A stretch of DNA of 64,000 bases, from positions 1-64,000 of the forward strand of contig NZ_MLYO01000011.1 in NCBI RefSeq assembly GCF_001866665.1, given 5' to 3'. The translations under genes were made by a program, and so were the position numbers. The notes beneath the pieces were generated by a model that was not told the DNA's origin, ran no database searches, and worked only from the letters and a program-made list of their open reading frames with translations. The DNA comes from Streptomyces monashensis. GTDB taxonomy: Bacteria; Actinomycetota; Actinomycetes; Streptomycetales; Streptomycetaceae. Positions 34,476 through 43,267 of the stretch are shown here, piece by piece (within the stretch, counting starts at the first letter, position 1; every line of letters begins with the position of its first letter).

Positions 34476-36941
34476 TCAGCTCACGCGCATGAGCTTCGCG
34501 CCGAAACCGGGCTCGGCGAGATCCTTCTGGAGGGCCACCGGAACCTTCACCGCTCCGGCCGAGCCGTCACCCACGGTCAGCGTGCCCACCGTGGTGCCGG
34601 CCTTCGCGGTGTGCGGAACGGTGTCGGAGGCGAAGGACAGCTTCACCTTCAGCCCGGACCAGCCGACCGCGGTGACGTCCTCGGTGACCACGATCGGTGT
34701 CTGCCCGCCGAGCTGGTCGTCCACGTAGCCGACCACGTCACCCTTCTTCAGGATCTTCGCGCCGGTCAGCGCCTGCTGGGCGCCGGTCAGCGCGGTCTGG
34801 CTGACCTGGTTGACCGTGTCGAGGATCGACGGCTTGTGCTGGCCGAGGATCGCGCCGACGATCGTGACCGTCTGGCCGCCGACCGACTTGCGGGAGGCGA
34901 AGAGCAGGTTGCCGCCGGCCGCGGTGGTGCTGCCGGTCTTGATGCCGATCGCGCCCATGCGGTAGGGCAGCGCGTTCCAGTTGGGCCAGTTCTTGCCGGA
35001 GGGGTCCGTCCAGCTGGCCGCGCTGGTGATGGCCACCAGGGCGGGGATCTTCACGACCGCGCGGCCGATCTTCACCTGGTCCTCGGCCGTGGAGACCGTG
35101 GTCTCCTTCAGACCCGAGGGGTCGGTGTACGTCGTGTGCGTCATCCCCAGCTCCTTGGCGGTCGCGTTCATCTTCGTGACGAACGCCGCCTCCGAGCCCG
35201 CGTCCCAGCGCGCCAGCAGCCGGGCGATGTTGTTCGCGGAGGGGATCATGACGGCCGACAGGGCCTGCTTCTCGGTGAGGTAGTCACCGGCCTTGATCGT
35301 GTTGAGGGTGGACTCGCCGCTCTTGTCGTAGCCGCCCTCCTTCTCGGCCGTCGAGTCGACCTTTATCCTCGGGCCCTCCTCGCCGGGCTTCAGCGGGTGG
35401 TCGCGCAGGATGATGTACGAGGTCATCGTCTTGGCCACCGAGCCGATCGCGACCGGCGTCTGCGTGCCGAAGTGGCCCATCGTGCCGATGCCGTCGCCGT
35501 CCATCCAGCCCTGGCCCTCGCTCGGCCAGGGCAGGCTCACCGCGCCGCCGTCGAAGGTGTAGCTGTCCTTCGCGGTCAGCGCGAGCGTGGGGGACGGCAG
35601 CGGGCGCAGCGCCTGTACGACGACGAAGACGATCGCCAGCAGCGCGACGAGCGGGGTCCAGATCTTGACCCGGCGCACGAGCGTGCGGACCGGGGTCTCC
35701 GGGGGCGGCGGCGTGTTCGTCAGCTCCGCCAGCAGGTCCAGCGGGGGCTTGGGCGGCAGGGGCTGCTGCGTCGTCCGCTCCGGGCCGACCTGCGGGACCG
35801 GGGTGGTGACATCGGCCTTGGCCTCCGGCTTCGGCTCCCGCAGATCCGGCTTGAGCGCGACGAACTTGCTGGTGCGCTCGGGGTCGGACGCGGGGTCCTG
35901 CGGAGACTCGGGGGCCTTGGGGGACTTGGCGGCGCCGCCCAGCTTGAGCATGGTCGTCGGCTGGTCGACCTGCGGCTTGCGCACGGTCTTGAAAACAGCG
36001 GTCGGCTGGTCGACGGCCTTCGCCTGCGGCGCGTCGGCGCGACCGTCGGCCGCCTCGGCCTCGTCGTCCTTTGCGGACGCCTTCGACGGGGCGTCCTCGC
36101 CGTCGTCGGCACCCGGTCCGCCGCCGTCCTCAGGCTTCTCGGGGGCGCCGTCGGCCTCAGTGGCCTCGGCGGCCTCGGTCTTCTCGGCCTCCGCGCCCGC
36201 CTCGGCCTTCTCGGCCTCCGCGCCCGCCTCGATCTTCTCGGCCTCCGCGCCCGCCTCGGTCTTCTCGGCCGCCTCGCGAGCCTCGGGAGCCTCGGCATCG
36301 ACCTCGGCGTCCTCGACCTCGGCGTCCTCGGCCTCCGCGTCGGCCTCGGCGTCGGCCGTCACGGCGTCCTCGGCCTTCGACTCCGCCTCGGTGTCGGCCT
36401 TCTCGGTATCCCCGTCCTCGTCCTCGATGCTGTCCTTCGCATCTGCAAGCGCTTCTGTGTCGGTCTCGGCGGCCGTGTCGGCCTCGGTCTCCGGGGCGGT
36501 GTCCGCGGTGTCCTCCGGCTCCGTGCTCTTCGCGCTCTTCGGGTCAGCGGACTTCGTGTCCCCGTCGGCTCCGCGCACCCAGGCGGACACCGCGTCGCGC
36601 AGGGCGGCGTCCGCCTCGGAGGCGGTCGTCGACTCGGTCTCGGCGCGCTCACCGGAGTCGGCCGGGTCGGCGGCGTCGGTCGTATCGGCCGCGTCGGCAT
36701 CGGACTCGGCGGTGTCCCGCACCGTCAGGATCTTCGTCGCCGTGTCCACGCCGCCGCCCGAGGAATCCTTTTCCCGGGAGACCGCGAGGCGCGGATCGGG
36801 GGTCTCGGGAACCGAGCCCCCATTCCCCGGCGTCGGTTCCGCCGACGACTCGCGCTGCTTCGACCTGTCGGGGGACTCGCCCGCCACCGATGCCTCCTCC
36901 GTGCGGCGCACGGCTCTGTCCGCGCGCCCTGTCCGAACCAT
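34476..36941 (-). CDS. D-alanyl-D-alanine carboxypeptidase with long acidic tail
   Basis: 821 residues. Residues 1-420 are an intrinsically disordered, Ala/Glu/Asp-rich cytoplasmic region. A membrane segment follows (about 426-446, WTPLVALLAIVFVVVQAL), then a penicillin-binding peptidase S11 domain outside the cell with Ser501-x-x-Lys504 (GSVAKTM), Ser568-x-Asn570 (PSANN) and Lys668-Thr-Gly (IKTGS). It trims the terminal D-Ala of peptidoglycan pentapeptides. S. coelicolor SCO4439 is, from memory, of the same long kind. Usual PBP5-type enzymes are about 400 residues, so half the protein is extra. Confidence 0.9.
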   Translation of the reverse strand: MVRTGRADRAVRRTEEASVAGESPDRSKQRESSAEPTPGNGGSVPETPDPRLAVSREKDSSGGGVDTATKILTVRDTAESDADAADTTDAADPADSGERAETESTTASEADAALRDAVSAWVRGADGDTKSADPKSAKSTEPEDTADTAPETEADTAAETDTEALADAKDSIEDEDGDTEKADTEAESKAEDAVTADAEADAEAEDAEVEDAEVDAEAPEAREAAEKTEAGAEAEKIEAGAEAEKAEAGAEAEKTEAAEATEADGAPEKPEDGGGPGADDGEDAPSKASAKDDEAEAADGRADAPQAKAVDQPTAVFKTVRKPQVDQPTTMLKLGGAAKSPKAPESPQDPASDPERTSKFVALKPDLREPKPEAKADVTTPVPQVGPERTTQQPLPPKPPLDLLAELTNTPPPPETPVRTLVRRVKIWTPLVALLAIVFVVVQALRPLPSPTLALTAKDSYTFDGGAVSLPWPSEGQGWMDGDGIGTMGHFGTQTPVAIGSVAKTMTSYIILRDHPLKPGEEGPRIKVDSTAEKEGGYDKSGESTLNTIKAGDYLTEKQALSAVMIPSANNIARLLARWDAGSEAAFVTKMNATAKELGMTHTTYTDPSGLKETTVSTAEDQVKIGRAVVKIPALVAITSAASWTDPSGKNWPNWNALPYRMGAIGIKTGSTTAAGGNLLFASRKSVGGQTVTIVGAILGQHKPSILDTVNQVSQTALTGAQQALTGAKILKKGDVVGYVDDQLGGQTPIVVTEDVTAVGWSGLKVKLSFASDTVPHTAKAGTTVGTLTVGDGSAGAVKVPVALQKDLAEPGFGAKLMRVS
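36172..36270 (-). repeat. 27-bp coding repeat in the carboxypeptidase tail
   Basis: About 3.6 copies of a 27-bp unit encoding AEKxEAGAE (x = T, I, A, T), within an Ala/Glu-rich helix-prone segment. Copies differ by one codon, which suggests recent slippage expansion. Predicted to form a single charged helix or coiled coil. Confidence 0.75.
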
Positions 36942-37085
36942 GTACCAGTGTCCTGTGTGAGGGCTTGGCCACTGCGGTAGACGAGAACGACATACCTACC
37001 GGTTCCCTCACGAACCGGTCACGCGCCCTCGACAGACCAATGTGAGAGGGGTCACCCTGTCATTCATCCACGCGGGGAGGCATGG

Positions 37086-37841
37086 ATGGGCAGGAGCCGC
37101 AGAACAATTCCGGAGGAGCTTCTGCTGCTCGCATTGGACCCGGCCACGGGTACCACTGCGCAGCCGCAGTCGCTCGACCTCGGTCTGGCCGGAGCACAGC
37201 TAGTGGAGCTGGCGCTGGCCGGACGGATAGCCCCAGACGGGGATCGTATCGCCGTGGTAGCCCCACGGCCGACTGGAGATCCAACACTGGACTCCGCGTT
37301 GGAGTTGCTGCGCAGGCGCGGCGCTCCCGTGCGTGCCGTCCACTGGATCGGCGGGCCCCGGCTGGGGCTCCGGCAGACGTATCTCTCGCATCTGGAGCGG
37401 TGCGGCATGGTCGCCGCCGTGCCGGGTCAGATGTGCGGGGTGCTGCCGACGACGCGCTACCAGGCGACGGACACCGCCATCAGCCGGGAGATCAGGGCCC
37501 GGCTGGATTCCGCGATCCGCACCGGCGTACCGCCGGACCCGCGGACCGCGGCACTCGCCGCGCTGGCGCACGCCGTCGGGCTCGGAAAGCACCTGTATCC
37601 GGGGAACGAGGGCCGCTCGTCCCGCTCCCGGCTGCGGGACCTGATCCGGCACGATCCGATGGGCGGGCTCGTCGCGCACGCCGTGATGGACGTCCAGAAC
37701 GGTGCGGCCGCACAGCCGCGCCGCGCTCCCGCCGCCGCCGGGCGGCAGGGCGCGGTCGGCGCCAGGACCGCGCCGGAACCCGCACGCGGGGTTCCGATGC
37801 AGCCGCACCGCGGGTCCATGGCACGCGCCGTGGCCCACTAG
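37086..37841 (+). CDS. GPP34 (GOLPH3/Vps74-like) protein
   Basis: 251 residues. TIPEELLLLALDPATGTT, LDLGLAGAQLVELALAGRIAPDGDRIAVV and DPTLDSALELLRRR are typical of the bacterial GPP34 family, related to the Golgi PI4P-binding protein GOLPH3. The C-terminal 45 residues are disordered and Ala/Pro-rich. Streptomyces have many copies; roles are largely unknown, with membrane association suggested. It is divergent from the carboxypeptidase gene. Confidence 0.85.
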   Translation: MGRSRRTIPEELLLLALDPATGTTAQPQSLDLGLAGAQLVELALAGRIAPDGDRIAVVAPRPTGDPTLDSALELLRRRGAPVRAVHWIGGPRLGLRQTYLSHLERCGMVAAVPGQMCGVLPTTRYQATDTAISREIRARLDSAIRTGVPPDPRTAALAALAHAVGLGKHLYPGNEGRSSRSRLRDLIRHDPMGGLVAHAVMDVQNGAAAQPRRAPAAAGRQGAVGARTAPEPARGVPMQPHRGSMARAVAH

Positions 37842-38088
37842 GCCGTAACGCCGGTCCCCCCAGACCCGGTTCGGGAGCCGCTGGTCGGAGCGGGACGGTG
37901 AGACCCTCGATTCGAGAGGCGTCTCGCCGTCCCGCTCGACTGCATGTGTGGCGGGAGGTGGCGAACTGACGTGCACGCGCCGCATATCCCTCGTTTCCCA
38001 GCGGTAGAAAGCACCTTGGTGGCAGTCTGCTCAACAGCAGATACGGAAAGTGTTAAGCAACAGGCAGGCAGCCGGAGGTGCACGTCCC

Positions 38089-38946
38089 GTGGCGTCCAAT
38101 GTCAATCCCACCGTCAGGCGGCGCCGGCTCGGCCAGGAGCTGCGCAGGCTCCGCGAGCTCAAGGGCATGACGGCCGAGGAGGTTGCGGAGCGGCTGCTCG
38201 TTTCGCAGTCGAAGATCAGTCGGCTGGAGAACGGCCGCAGAAGCATCAGCCAGCGCGACGTGCGTGACCTGTGCGGGGTGTACGAGGTCGAGGACCAGCG
38301 GATCGTCGACTCGCTGATGGAGATGGCCAGGGACTCGCGCCAGCAGGGCTGGTGGCACACGTTCGGGGACATCCCGTACAGCGTGTACATCGGACTGGAG
38401 ACCGACGCCGAGTCGCTGCGGGTGTACGAACCCCAGCTGGTGACCGGTCTGTTGCAGACCCACGCCTATGCCGAGGCGCTCGTCCAGGGTGCCCTGCCGG
38501 AGACGTCGCCGGCCGACATCGAGAAGCGTGTGCAGGTGCGCCTGCGCCGACAGGAACGTATCACCGCCGAGGGCACCCCGCTCCGGCTGTGGGTGGTGCT
38601 CGACGAGGCGGCGCTGCGCCGGGTCGTCGGCAGCAGGCTGGTGATGCGCGAACAGCTCGACCACCTCATCGAGATGTCGCAGCTGCCGCATGTCACCGTG
38701 CAGGTCCTGCCGTTCGAGGTGGGCGCGCATCCGGGGCTCAACGGGCAGTACGCGATCCTGGAGTTCACCGACGCGGCCGACTCCAGCGTGGTCTACCTGG
38801 AGGGCGTCACCAGCGACCTGTACCTGGAGAAGGCCCAGGACGTGCAGAAGTACGCCGTGATGTACGAGCACTTGCGGGCGCAGTCCCTCAATGTGGAGCA
38901 ATCCCGGCAGTTCATTGCGAAGGTGGCCAAGGAGTACGCGGACTGA
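38089..38946 (+). CDS. scr1: Scr1-type XRE regulator with DUF5753
   Basis: 285 residues from GTG with GGAGG 10 nt upstream. N-terminal XRE HTH (about 10-65): LGQELRRLRELKGMTAEEVAERLLVSQSKISRLENGRRSIS. DUF5753 from about 90, with LVTGLLQTHAYAEALVQGAL. It is followed by a DUF397 gene, and glutathione peroxidase lies 1.5 kb on, the order remembered for SCO4441-SCO4444. Scr1/Scr2 (SCO4441/SCO4442) are reported as positive regulators of antibiotic production in Streptomyces; the call is by family and synteny. Confidence 0.85.
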   Translation: MASNVNPTVRRRRLGQELRRLRELKGMTAEEVAERLLVSQSKISRLENGRRSISQRDVRDLCGVYEVEDQRIVDSLMEMARDSRQQGWWHTFGDIPYSVYIGLETDAESLRVYEPQLVTGLLQTHAYAEALVQGALPETSPADIEKRVQVRLRRQERITAEGTPLRLWVVLDEAALRRVVGSRLVMREQLDHLIEMSQLPHVTVQVLPFEVGAHPGLNGQYAILEFTDAADSSVVYLEGVTSDLYLEKAQDVQKYAVMYEHLRAQSLNVEQSRQFIAKVAKEYAD

Positions 38947-39137
38947 GCCGGTGTCACGAAAGGCGCGAGATCTTACACCGCCGGTCCACTCCATTGGAAG
39001 GCCCACCTGGAATATGCCATCCGGTCGAGTGAACGACTACTCCAGCAGTGGCAGTTGCCCGGTAGCGTCGATCACGCCAATCAGCCAAGAAGGTTGGCGT
39101 GAACCGCACCATCGCAACTCGCACAACAGGAGTGGAC

Positions 39138-39329
39138 ATGGCACTGATTCAGGGCGCTTCGGAGACGTGGATGAAGTCCTCCTACTCGGCGGGCAACGGC
39201 GCCTGCGTGGAGGTCAGGTCGGCCACCGCCGCCGAGCTGTCCGTCCGTGACTCCAAGGACGTCGCGGGGCCGGTCCTGGCCTTCCCCGCCGACGCCTGGA
39301 ACGCCTTCGTGGCCACGGTCAAGGCCTAG
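39138..39329 (+). CDS. scr2: Scr2-type DUF397 protein
   Basis: 63 residues: W-M-K-S-S-Y-S, GACVEVRS, VRDSKD and a closing AWNAFVATVKA, the full DUF397 pattern. It lies 191 bp behind the XRE gene, so unlike the pair at 1-2 kb it is not overlapping and may have its own promoter. A partner of the upstream XRE/DUF5753 protein is expected. A clear hairpin follows at 39421. Confidence 0.87.
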   Translation: MALIQGASETWMKSSYSAGNGACVEVRSATAAELSVRDSKDVAGPVLAFPADAWNAFVATVKA

Positions 39330-39420
39330 GGGGCTCTCCCTGACCTTCGGCGTCGCTGACGAGGACCGCAACGTCCGTAGAGCCCACCGACGACACAACC
39401 GCACAGCACCACCTCCCACA

Positions 39421-39460
39421 GAGCCCTCTCGACCGGTCGCCGTCCTTGCCGAGAGGGCTC
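39421..39460. terminator. 11-bp hairpin, bidirectional terminator
   Basis: GAGCCCTCTCG at 39421-39431 pairs perfectly with 39450-39460 around an 18-nt loop, 91 bp past the scr2 stop and 19 bp before the end of the convergent MerR gene. Suits termination from both sides; no U-run, as usual in Streptomyces. Confidence 0.7.
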
Positions 39461-39478
39461 GGTGCTGTCCGGCGACTC

Positions 39479-40333
39479 CTATCGGGTCACTGGAAAGGCC
39501 ACGTCACACACCGGGTCCTCCGGCCCGGCCGTGTCCCAGTCGGCGAAGTAGACCTCTCGGCACGGCCCGGCCATCTCCAGCCCCTGCCCCGCCATCCACT
39601 GCTCCACCGCCTCGAAGGCGGCCAGGATCTGCGGATGCGCGACCTGCGCCTTGGTGATCCGCGTGAAGGCCAGCCGCGCGGCCGGCTCCACCCGCACCCG
39701 CGTCCGCCGGGCCCACCCGGCGGACTCGGCCCACACCCGCGCCGCCGCCTCGTCGGCCACCGGCACGCAGGACTCGGCCGGCCCGTCGCTCTCCATCGAC
39801 ACCTCGGCGTGGTAGACCACGAACGGCGCCCCGGTCACGCCCCCGCACTCCCGCGCGGCGCCCACCAGCCGCTCCAGCGACCCGCCGATCCACGTCGGCA
39901 GCTCGTCCGCGAGCGTGTGCCGCGACTCGGTGATCACCAGCTGTGCCGGTACGTCGACGGTCTCGACCACGAACTTCCCGTACATCTCGGAGCTCCTCCC
40001 CGACAGTCGTCCACGGAGGTACTCGGCGAGGGTCCGCTGCCCGGCCACCCGCGTCTCCACGCCCGCCCACCAGCCGGCCAGCCGCTCGGCGGCCTGGGCG
40101 CCGCTCTCCGCCCCGACCACCTCGGCGATCCGCGCGAGCGGCATGTCCAGCTGCCGCAGCAGGGCCACCAGACGGGCGCGTTCGACCTGGTCGGCGCGGT
40201 AGCGGCGGTAGCCGCTGACCTCGTCGACATGCGCCGGGGTCAGCAGGCCGAGCCGGTCGTACAGCCGCAGGGCCTTGGCCGACAGCCGGGCCCGTGCGGC
40301 GAACGCGCCGATCGTGAGCAGTTCGTCGTCCAC
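39479..40333 (-). CDS. MerR family regulator with GyrI-like effector domain
   Basis: 284 residues from GTG with GGAGG 8 nt upstream. N-terminal MerR HTH (about 5-75): LLTIGAFAARARLSAKALRLYDRLGLLTPAHVDEVSGYRRYRADQVERARLVALLRQLDMPL. The C-terminal half (about 125-284) resembles the GyrI/BmrR drug-binding domain, so it may sense a small hydrophobic molecule. It is followed on the other side by glutathione peroxidase on the same strand, separated by 79 bp from its start. Confidence 0.87.
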   Translation of the reverse strand: MDDELLTIGAFAARARLSAKALRLYDRLGLLTPAHVDEVSGYRRYRADQVERARLVALLRQLDMPLARIAEVVGAESGAQAAERLAGWWAGVETRVAGQRTLAEYLRGRLSGRSSEMYGKFVVETVDVPAQLVITESRHTLADELPTWIGGSLERLVGAARECGGVTGAPFVVYHAEVSMESDGPAESCVPVADEAAARVWAESAGWARRTRVRVEPAARLAFTRITKAQVAHPQILAAFEAVEQWMAGQGLEMAGPCREVYFADWDTAGPEDPVCDVAFPVTR

Positions 40334-40412
40334 GAGAGCATCCTCCGTCACCGGGCGCGGTCCGCCCGGTGACAGGGACGCTCGGCCTTGCCCCAGGGGC
40401 AAGGTCAACCGG

Positions 40413-40913
40413 TCAGCCCAGCTGGGCCTCGATGGCCGTCACGACCTCGGCGGACTCCGGCTCGGTCTGCGGCGAGAAGCGCGCCACGACCTGGCCGTCC
40501 CGGCCGATCAGGAACTTCTCGAAGTTCCAGCGGATGTCCCCGCTGTGCCCCTCGGCGTCCGCGAAGCCGACCAGCCGCTCGTACAGCGGGTGCCGGCCCT
40601 CGCCGTTCACCTCCACTTTCTCGGTGAGCGGGAAGGTCACGCCGTACGTCGCCGAGCAGAACTCCGCGATCTCCTCGGCGCTGCCGGGCTCCTGCCCGAG
40701 GAACTGGTTGCAGGGCACACCGAGGACGGTGAAGCCCTGCGCGCCGTACCGCTCCTGGAGCTTCTCCAGGCCCGTGTACTGCGGCGTCAGGCCGCACTTG
40801 GAGGCCACGTTCACGATGAGCACGGCCTGGCCGGCGTACCGGGTCAGCTCGGCGGGCCCGCCGGTGAGCGCGCCGATCTCGACATTCAGGGGGGTGTGGT
40901 CAGCAGTCGTCAT
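40413..40913 (-). CDS. Glutathione peroxidase (thioredoxin-dependent type)
   Basis: 166 residues. Active-site NVASKCGLTPQY with Cys40 (not selenocysteine), resolving-type Cys in GVPCNQFLGQEPG, and WNFEKFL with the conserved Trp and Asn. This is the complete GPx tetrad. Streptomyces make mycothiol, not glutathione, so the electron donor is probably thioredoxin or mycoredoxin; hydroperoxides are reduced. Syntenic with SCO4444 as remembered. Upstream lies an ArsR-like gene on the same strand, 9 bp before it. Confidence 0.92.
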   Translation of the reverse strand: MTTADHTPLNVEIGALTGGPAELTRYAGQAVLIVNVASKCGLTPQYTGLEKLQERYGAQGFTVLGVPCNQFLGQEPGSAEEIAEFCSATYGVTFPLTEKVEVNGEGRHPLYERLVGFADAEGHSGDIRWNFEKFLIGRDGQVVARFSPQTEPESAEVVTAIEAQLG

Positions 40914-40922
40914 GCCCGAAGG

Positions 40923-41921
40923 CTAGCCCTGCCCCCCGGGGTCTTCGTCGGGGCCCGTGCCCGCGGCCTCCACCAGGACGTCGCCCGCCGGTGTCCGCCC
41001 GTACAGGACCGAGCGGCCCGCCCGCCACCGCTCCGCCAGGCCGGCCTCCCGGAGCACCTTCAGATGGCGGCCCACCGAGCCCAGCCCCTGGCCGGTCAGC
41101 GCGGTCAGCTGGGTGGTGCTCACGGGGGAGCCGAGGAGGACCAGGACGGCGGCCCGGGCCGGGCCGAGCAGTGCGCCGAGGCCCGCCGGGACGGTGCGGG
41201 CGCCGGTGTCGGCGAGAACGCCCGCGCAGGGGTAGACCGCCGCGTACCGCACCCCGTCGTCCCAGGCCACCCACCCCGCCCGCTGCACGGTCACCGGCAC
41301 GAAGAGCAGTTCGGCGCCGGAGATCTCGCGCGGCGGGTACTCGTGCAGATTGATCTGGAGCCGGTTCTCGCCCAGCCAGCGCGTCCGCCCGGGCCGCAGC
41401 GCGTCCAGGACACTCGCCCAGCCGCCCCGGCTCACCTGCGCCGTCCGCGCGACCACGTCCGCCTCCAGCACCCGCCGGCGCCGCTCCCAGTACGGCCGTA
41501 CGGTCTCCTCCCACACCCACTCCAGCAGCACGGCCGCCCGCTCGGGCAGATCGTCCCGCTCCAGCCCGGCCGGGAGCGGACCGGCGAGGGCGGTGCGCAG
41601 ATGGGCGCGGGCCACGGCGGGCGGCGTCGAGCGGACCCGGGCGACCTCCTCCGCGAAGGCCTCCCCGCCGCGCGGGGCGGGCGTCAGGAAGTCCGCTATC
41701 CACTCCCGCCCGAGCCCGGCCCGTACCAGCGGCTCCGTCACCGGGTCCGCCGCCAACAGCGCACGGTAGCCGGGCAGATGACGGCCCAGCCACGTCCGCT
41801 CGCCGGGATGCGCCACGTCACCGACGTGCAGCAGCCGCAGCGACGCGAAGGTCTCGGCGAGCCGTGAGATCACGAACCGGCTCCCGGCCAGCGTGTCCGC
41901 GTTGAGCTGCCACCACCCCAC
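40923..41921 (-). CDS. ArsR-like winged-helix regulator (DUF5937-type)
   Basis: 332 residues from GTG 41921. A long N-terminal domain (WWQLNADTLAGSRFVISRLAETFASLRLLHVGD ... HPGERTWLGRHLPGYRALL) is typical of actinobacterial DUF5937 regulators; the C-terminal HTH (about 240-320: GALLGPARAAVLVLLGSPVSTTQLTALTGQGLGSVGRHLKVLREAGLAERWRAGRSVLYGRT) is ArsR-like. It is divergent from the MFS transporter gene with 77 bp between, a common regulator/exporter arrangement, so it probably controls that gene. Confidence 0.85.
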   Translation of the reverse strand: MGWWQLNADTLAGSRFVISRLAETFASLRLLHVGDVAHPGERTWLGRHLPGYRALLAADPVTEPLVRAGLGREWIADFLTPAPRGGEAFAEEVARVRSTPPAVARAHLRTALAGPLPAGLERDDLPERAAVLLEWVWEETVRPYWERRRRVLEADVVARTAQVSRGGWASVLDALRPGRTRWLGENRLQINLHEYPPREISGAELLFVPVTVQRAGWVAWDDGVRYAAVYPCAGVLADTGARTVPAGLGALLGPARAAVLVLLGSPVSTTQLTALTGQGLGSVGRHLKVLREAGLAERWRAGRSVLYGRTPAGDVLVEAAGTGPDEDPGGQG

Positions 41922-41998
41922 AACACACCCCCGGTACGACCTTTCGCGTGGTGGCGAAACAATAACGGCCCTGCCGCAGCGCCCCGACACTCCGGAGC

Positions 41999-43267
41999 AT
42001 GCCCTCCTACCGCGACCTCTTCCGCACCCCGGAGTTCACCCCCCTCTTCCTCGGCACGGCCGCGCAGACCGCCGCGCAGACGGTCGGCGGGCTCGCCCTC
42101 GCCACGCTCGTGTACCGGGCGACGGGCTCCCCGCTGCTGTCCGCGGTGAGCGTGTTCGGCCCGTCGCTCGCCCAGGTGCTGGGCGCGACGGTCCTGCTGT
42201 CCGGCGCCGACCGCCTTCCGCCGCGTACGGCGCTGTCGGCGATCGCGCTGGCCTTCGCGGCCGGTACGGCGTTCCAGGCGCTGCCCGGTCTGCCGATCGG
42301 CGTGGTCTTCGCCGTCGTCCTCGTCCTGGGCCTTGTGGCCTCGCTCGGCGGCGGGGTCCGCTGGGGCCTGCTGAACGAGATCCTGGCCAAGGAGGGCTAT
42401 CTGCCCGGGCGTTCGCTGTTCAACATGATGAGCGGACTCATGCAGATCGCCGGGTTCGCCACCGGCGGCGTCCTGCTGACCGCGCTCTCCCCGAGGGTCT
42501 GTCTCCTGCTGTCGGCCGCCCTGTACCTGACGGCGGCGCTGGTGCTGCGCCTCGCCCTGACCGCCCGCCCGCCCCGCACCACGGGCCGCCCCTCCGCGTG
42601 GGCGACCTGGCGCGCCAACGCCCTGCTGTGGTCGTCCCGTTCGCGCCGCCTGACCTATCTGGGCCTGTGGCTGCCCAACGGCTTGGTGGTCGGCTGCGAG
42701 TCGCTCTACGTGTCGTACGCCCCGCACGCGGCCGGCACCCTGTTCGCCTGCGGGGCGCTCGGCATGTTCGCCGGGGACGTGACGGTGGGCCGGCTGCTGC
42801 CGCCCACGGTGCGCCGCCGCCTCGCCGCCCCGCTGCTGCTCCTGCTGGCGGCGCCGTACCTGCTGTTCGCCGCGCACCCGCCGCTGCCGGTGGCGATGGT
42901 GTGCGTGACGCTCGCGTCGGCCGGCTTCGGCGCGAGCCTCGTCCAGCAGGAACGGCTGATGGAGCTGACGCCTGACGAACTCGCCGGTCAGGCCCTGGGG
43001 TTGCACTCCGCGGGCATGCTGACCATGCAGGGCGTGAGCGCGACGCTGGCCGGCACGGTGGCCCAGGTCACCTCGCCCGCCGCGGGGATGACGACGATGG
43101 CGGCGGGCTCGGTCCTGGTCACACTGGCGCTGGTTACGGCCGGCCGCCGCTCTCCGGGGCCTGAGCCGGCGCTGAAGCAGGAGCCGGGGCCTGCTGCGGC
43201 GGCTGGGACGGCTGGGACGGCTGGGACGGCTGGGGCGACCGGGACGGCTGGGGTGCGTCGGGGTTGA
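41999..43267 (+). CDS. MFS transporter
   Basis: 422 residues with CCGGAG upstream. About 11-12 membrane segments (first at FTPLFLGTAAQTAAQTVGGLALATLVYRATG). DRLPPRTAL follows segment 2 in place of motif A, and FGASLVQQERLMELTPDELAGQALGLHSAGMLTMQG lies late. The C-terminal 35 residues after GRRSPGPEP are a low-complexity GTAGTAG tail that overlaps the convergent slipin gene by 134 bp. Substrate unknown; divergent from an ArsR-like regulator. Confidence 0.85.
   Translation: MPSYRDLFRTPEFTPLFLGTAAQTAAQTVGGLALATLVYRATGSPLLSAVSVFGPSLAQVLGATVLLSGADRLPPRTALSAIALAFAAGTAFQALPGLPIGVVFAVVLVLGLVASLGGGVRWGLLNEILAKEGYLPGRSLFNMMSGLMQIAGFATGGVLLTALSPRVCLLLSAALYLTAALVLRLALTARPPRTTGRPSAWATWRANALLWSSRSRRLTYLGLWLPNGLVVGCESLYVSYAPHAAGTLFACGALGMFAGDVTVGRLLPPTVRRRLAAPLLLLLAAPYLLFAAHPPLPVAMVCVTLASAGFGASLVQQERLMELTPDELAGQALGLHSAGMLTMQGVSATLAGTVAQVTSPAAGMTTMAAGSVLVTLALVTAGRRSPGPEPALKQEPGPAAAAGTAGTAGTAGATGTAGVRRG

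Noticed and set aside
36172..36270. Repeat as a mobile or regulatory element
   Set aside because: The 27-bp unit keeps the carboxypeptidase frame and codes a regular charged helix, so it is a coding repeat.
32532..36980. 1482-residue open frame on plus over the membrane protein and carboxypeptidase genes
   Set aside because: Antisense shadow of two real genes; low-complexity Arg/Gly/Leu product.
43201..43254. Possible CRISPR-like array
   Set aside because: Units are 9 bp with no spacers and lie in coding sequence. No CRISPR array or cas gene was seen in the window.
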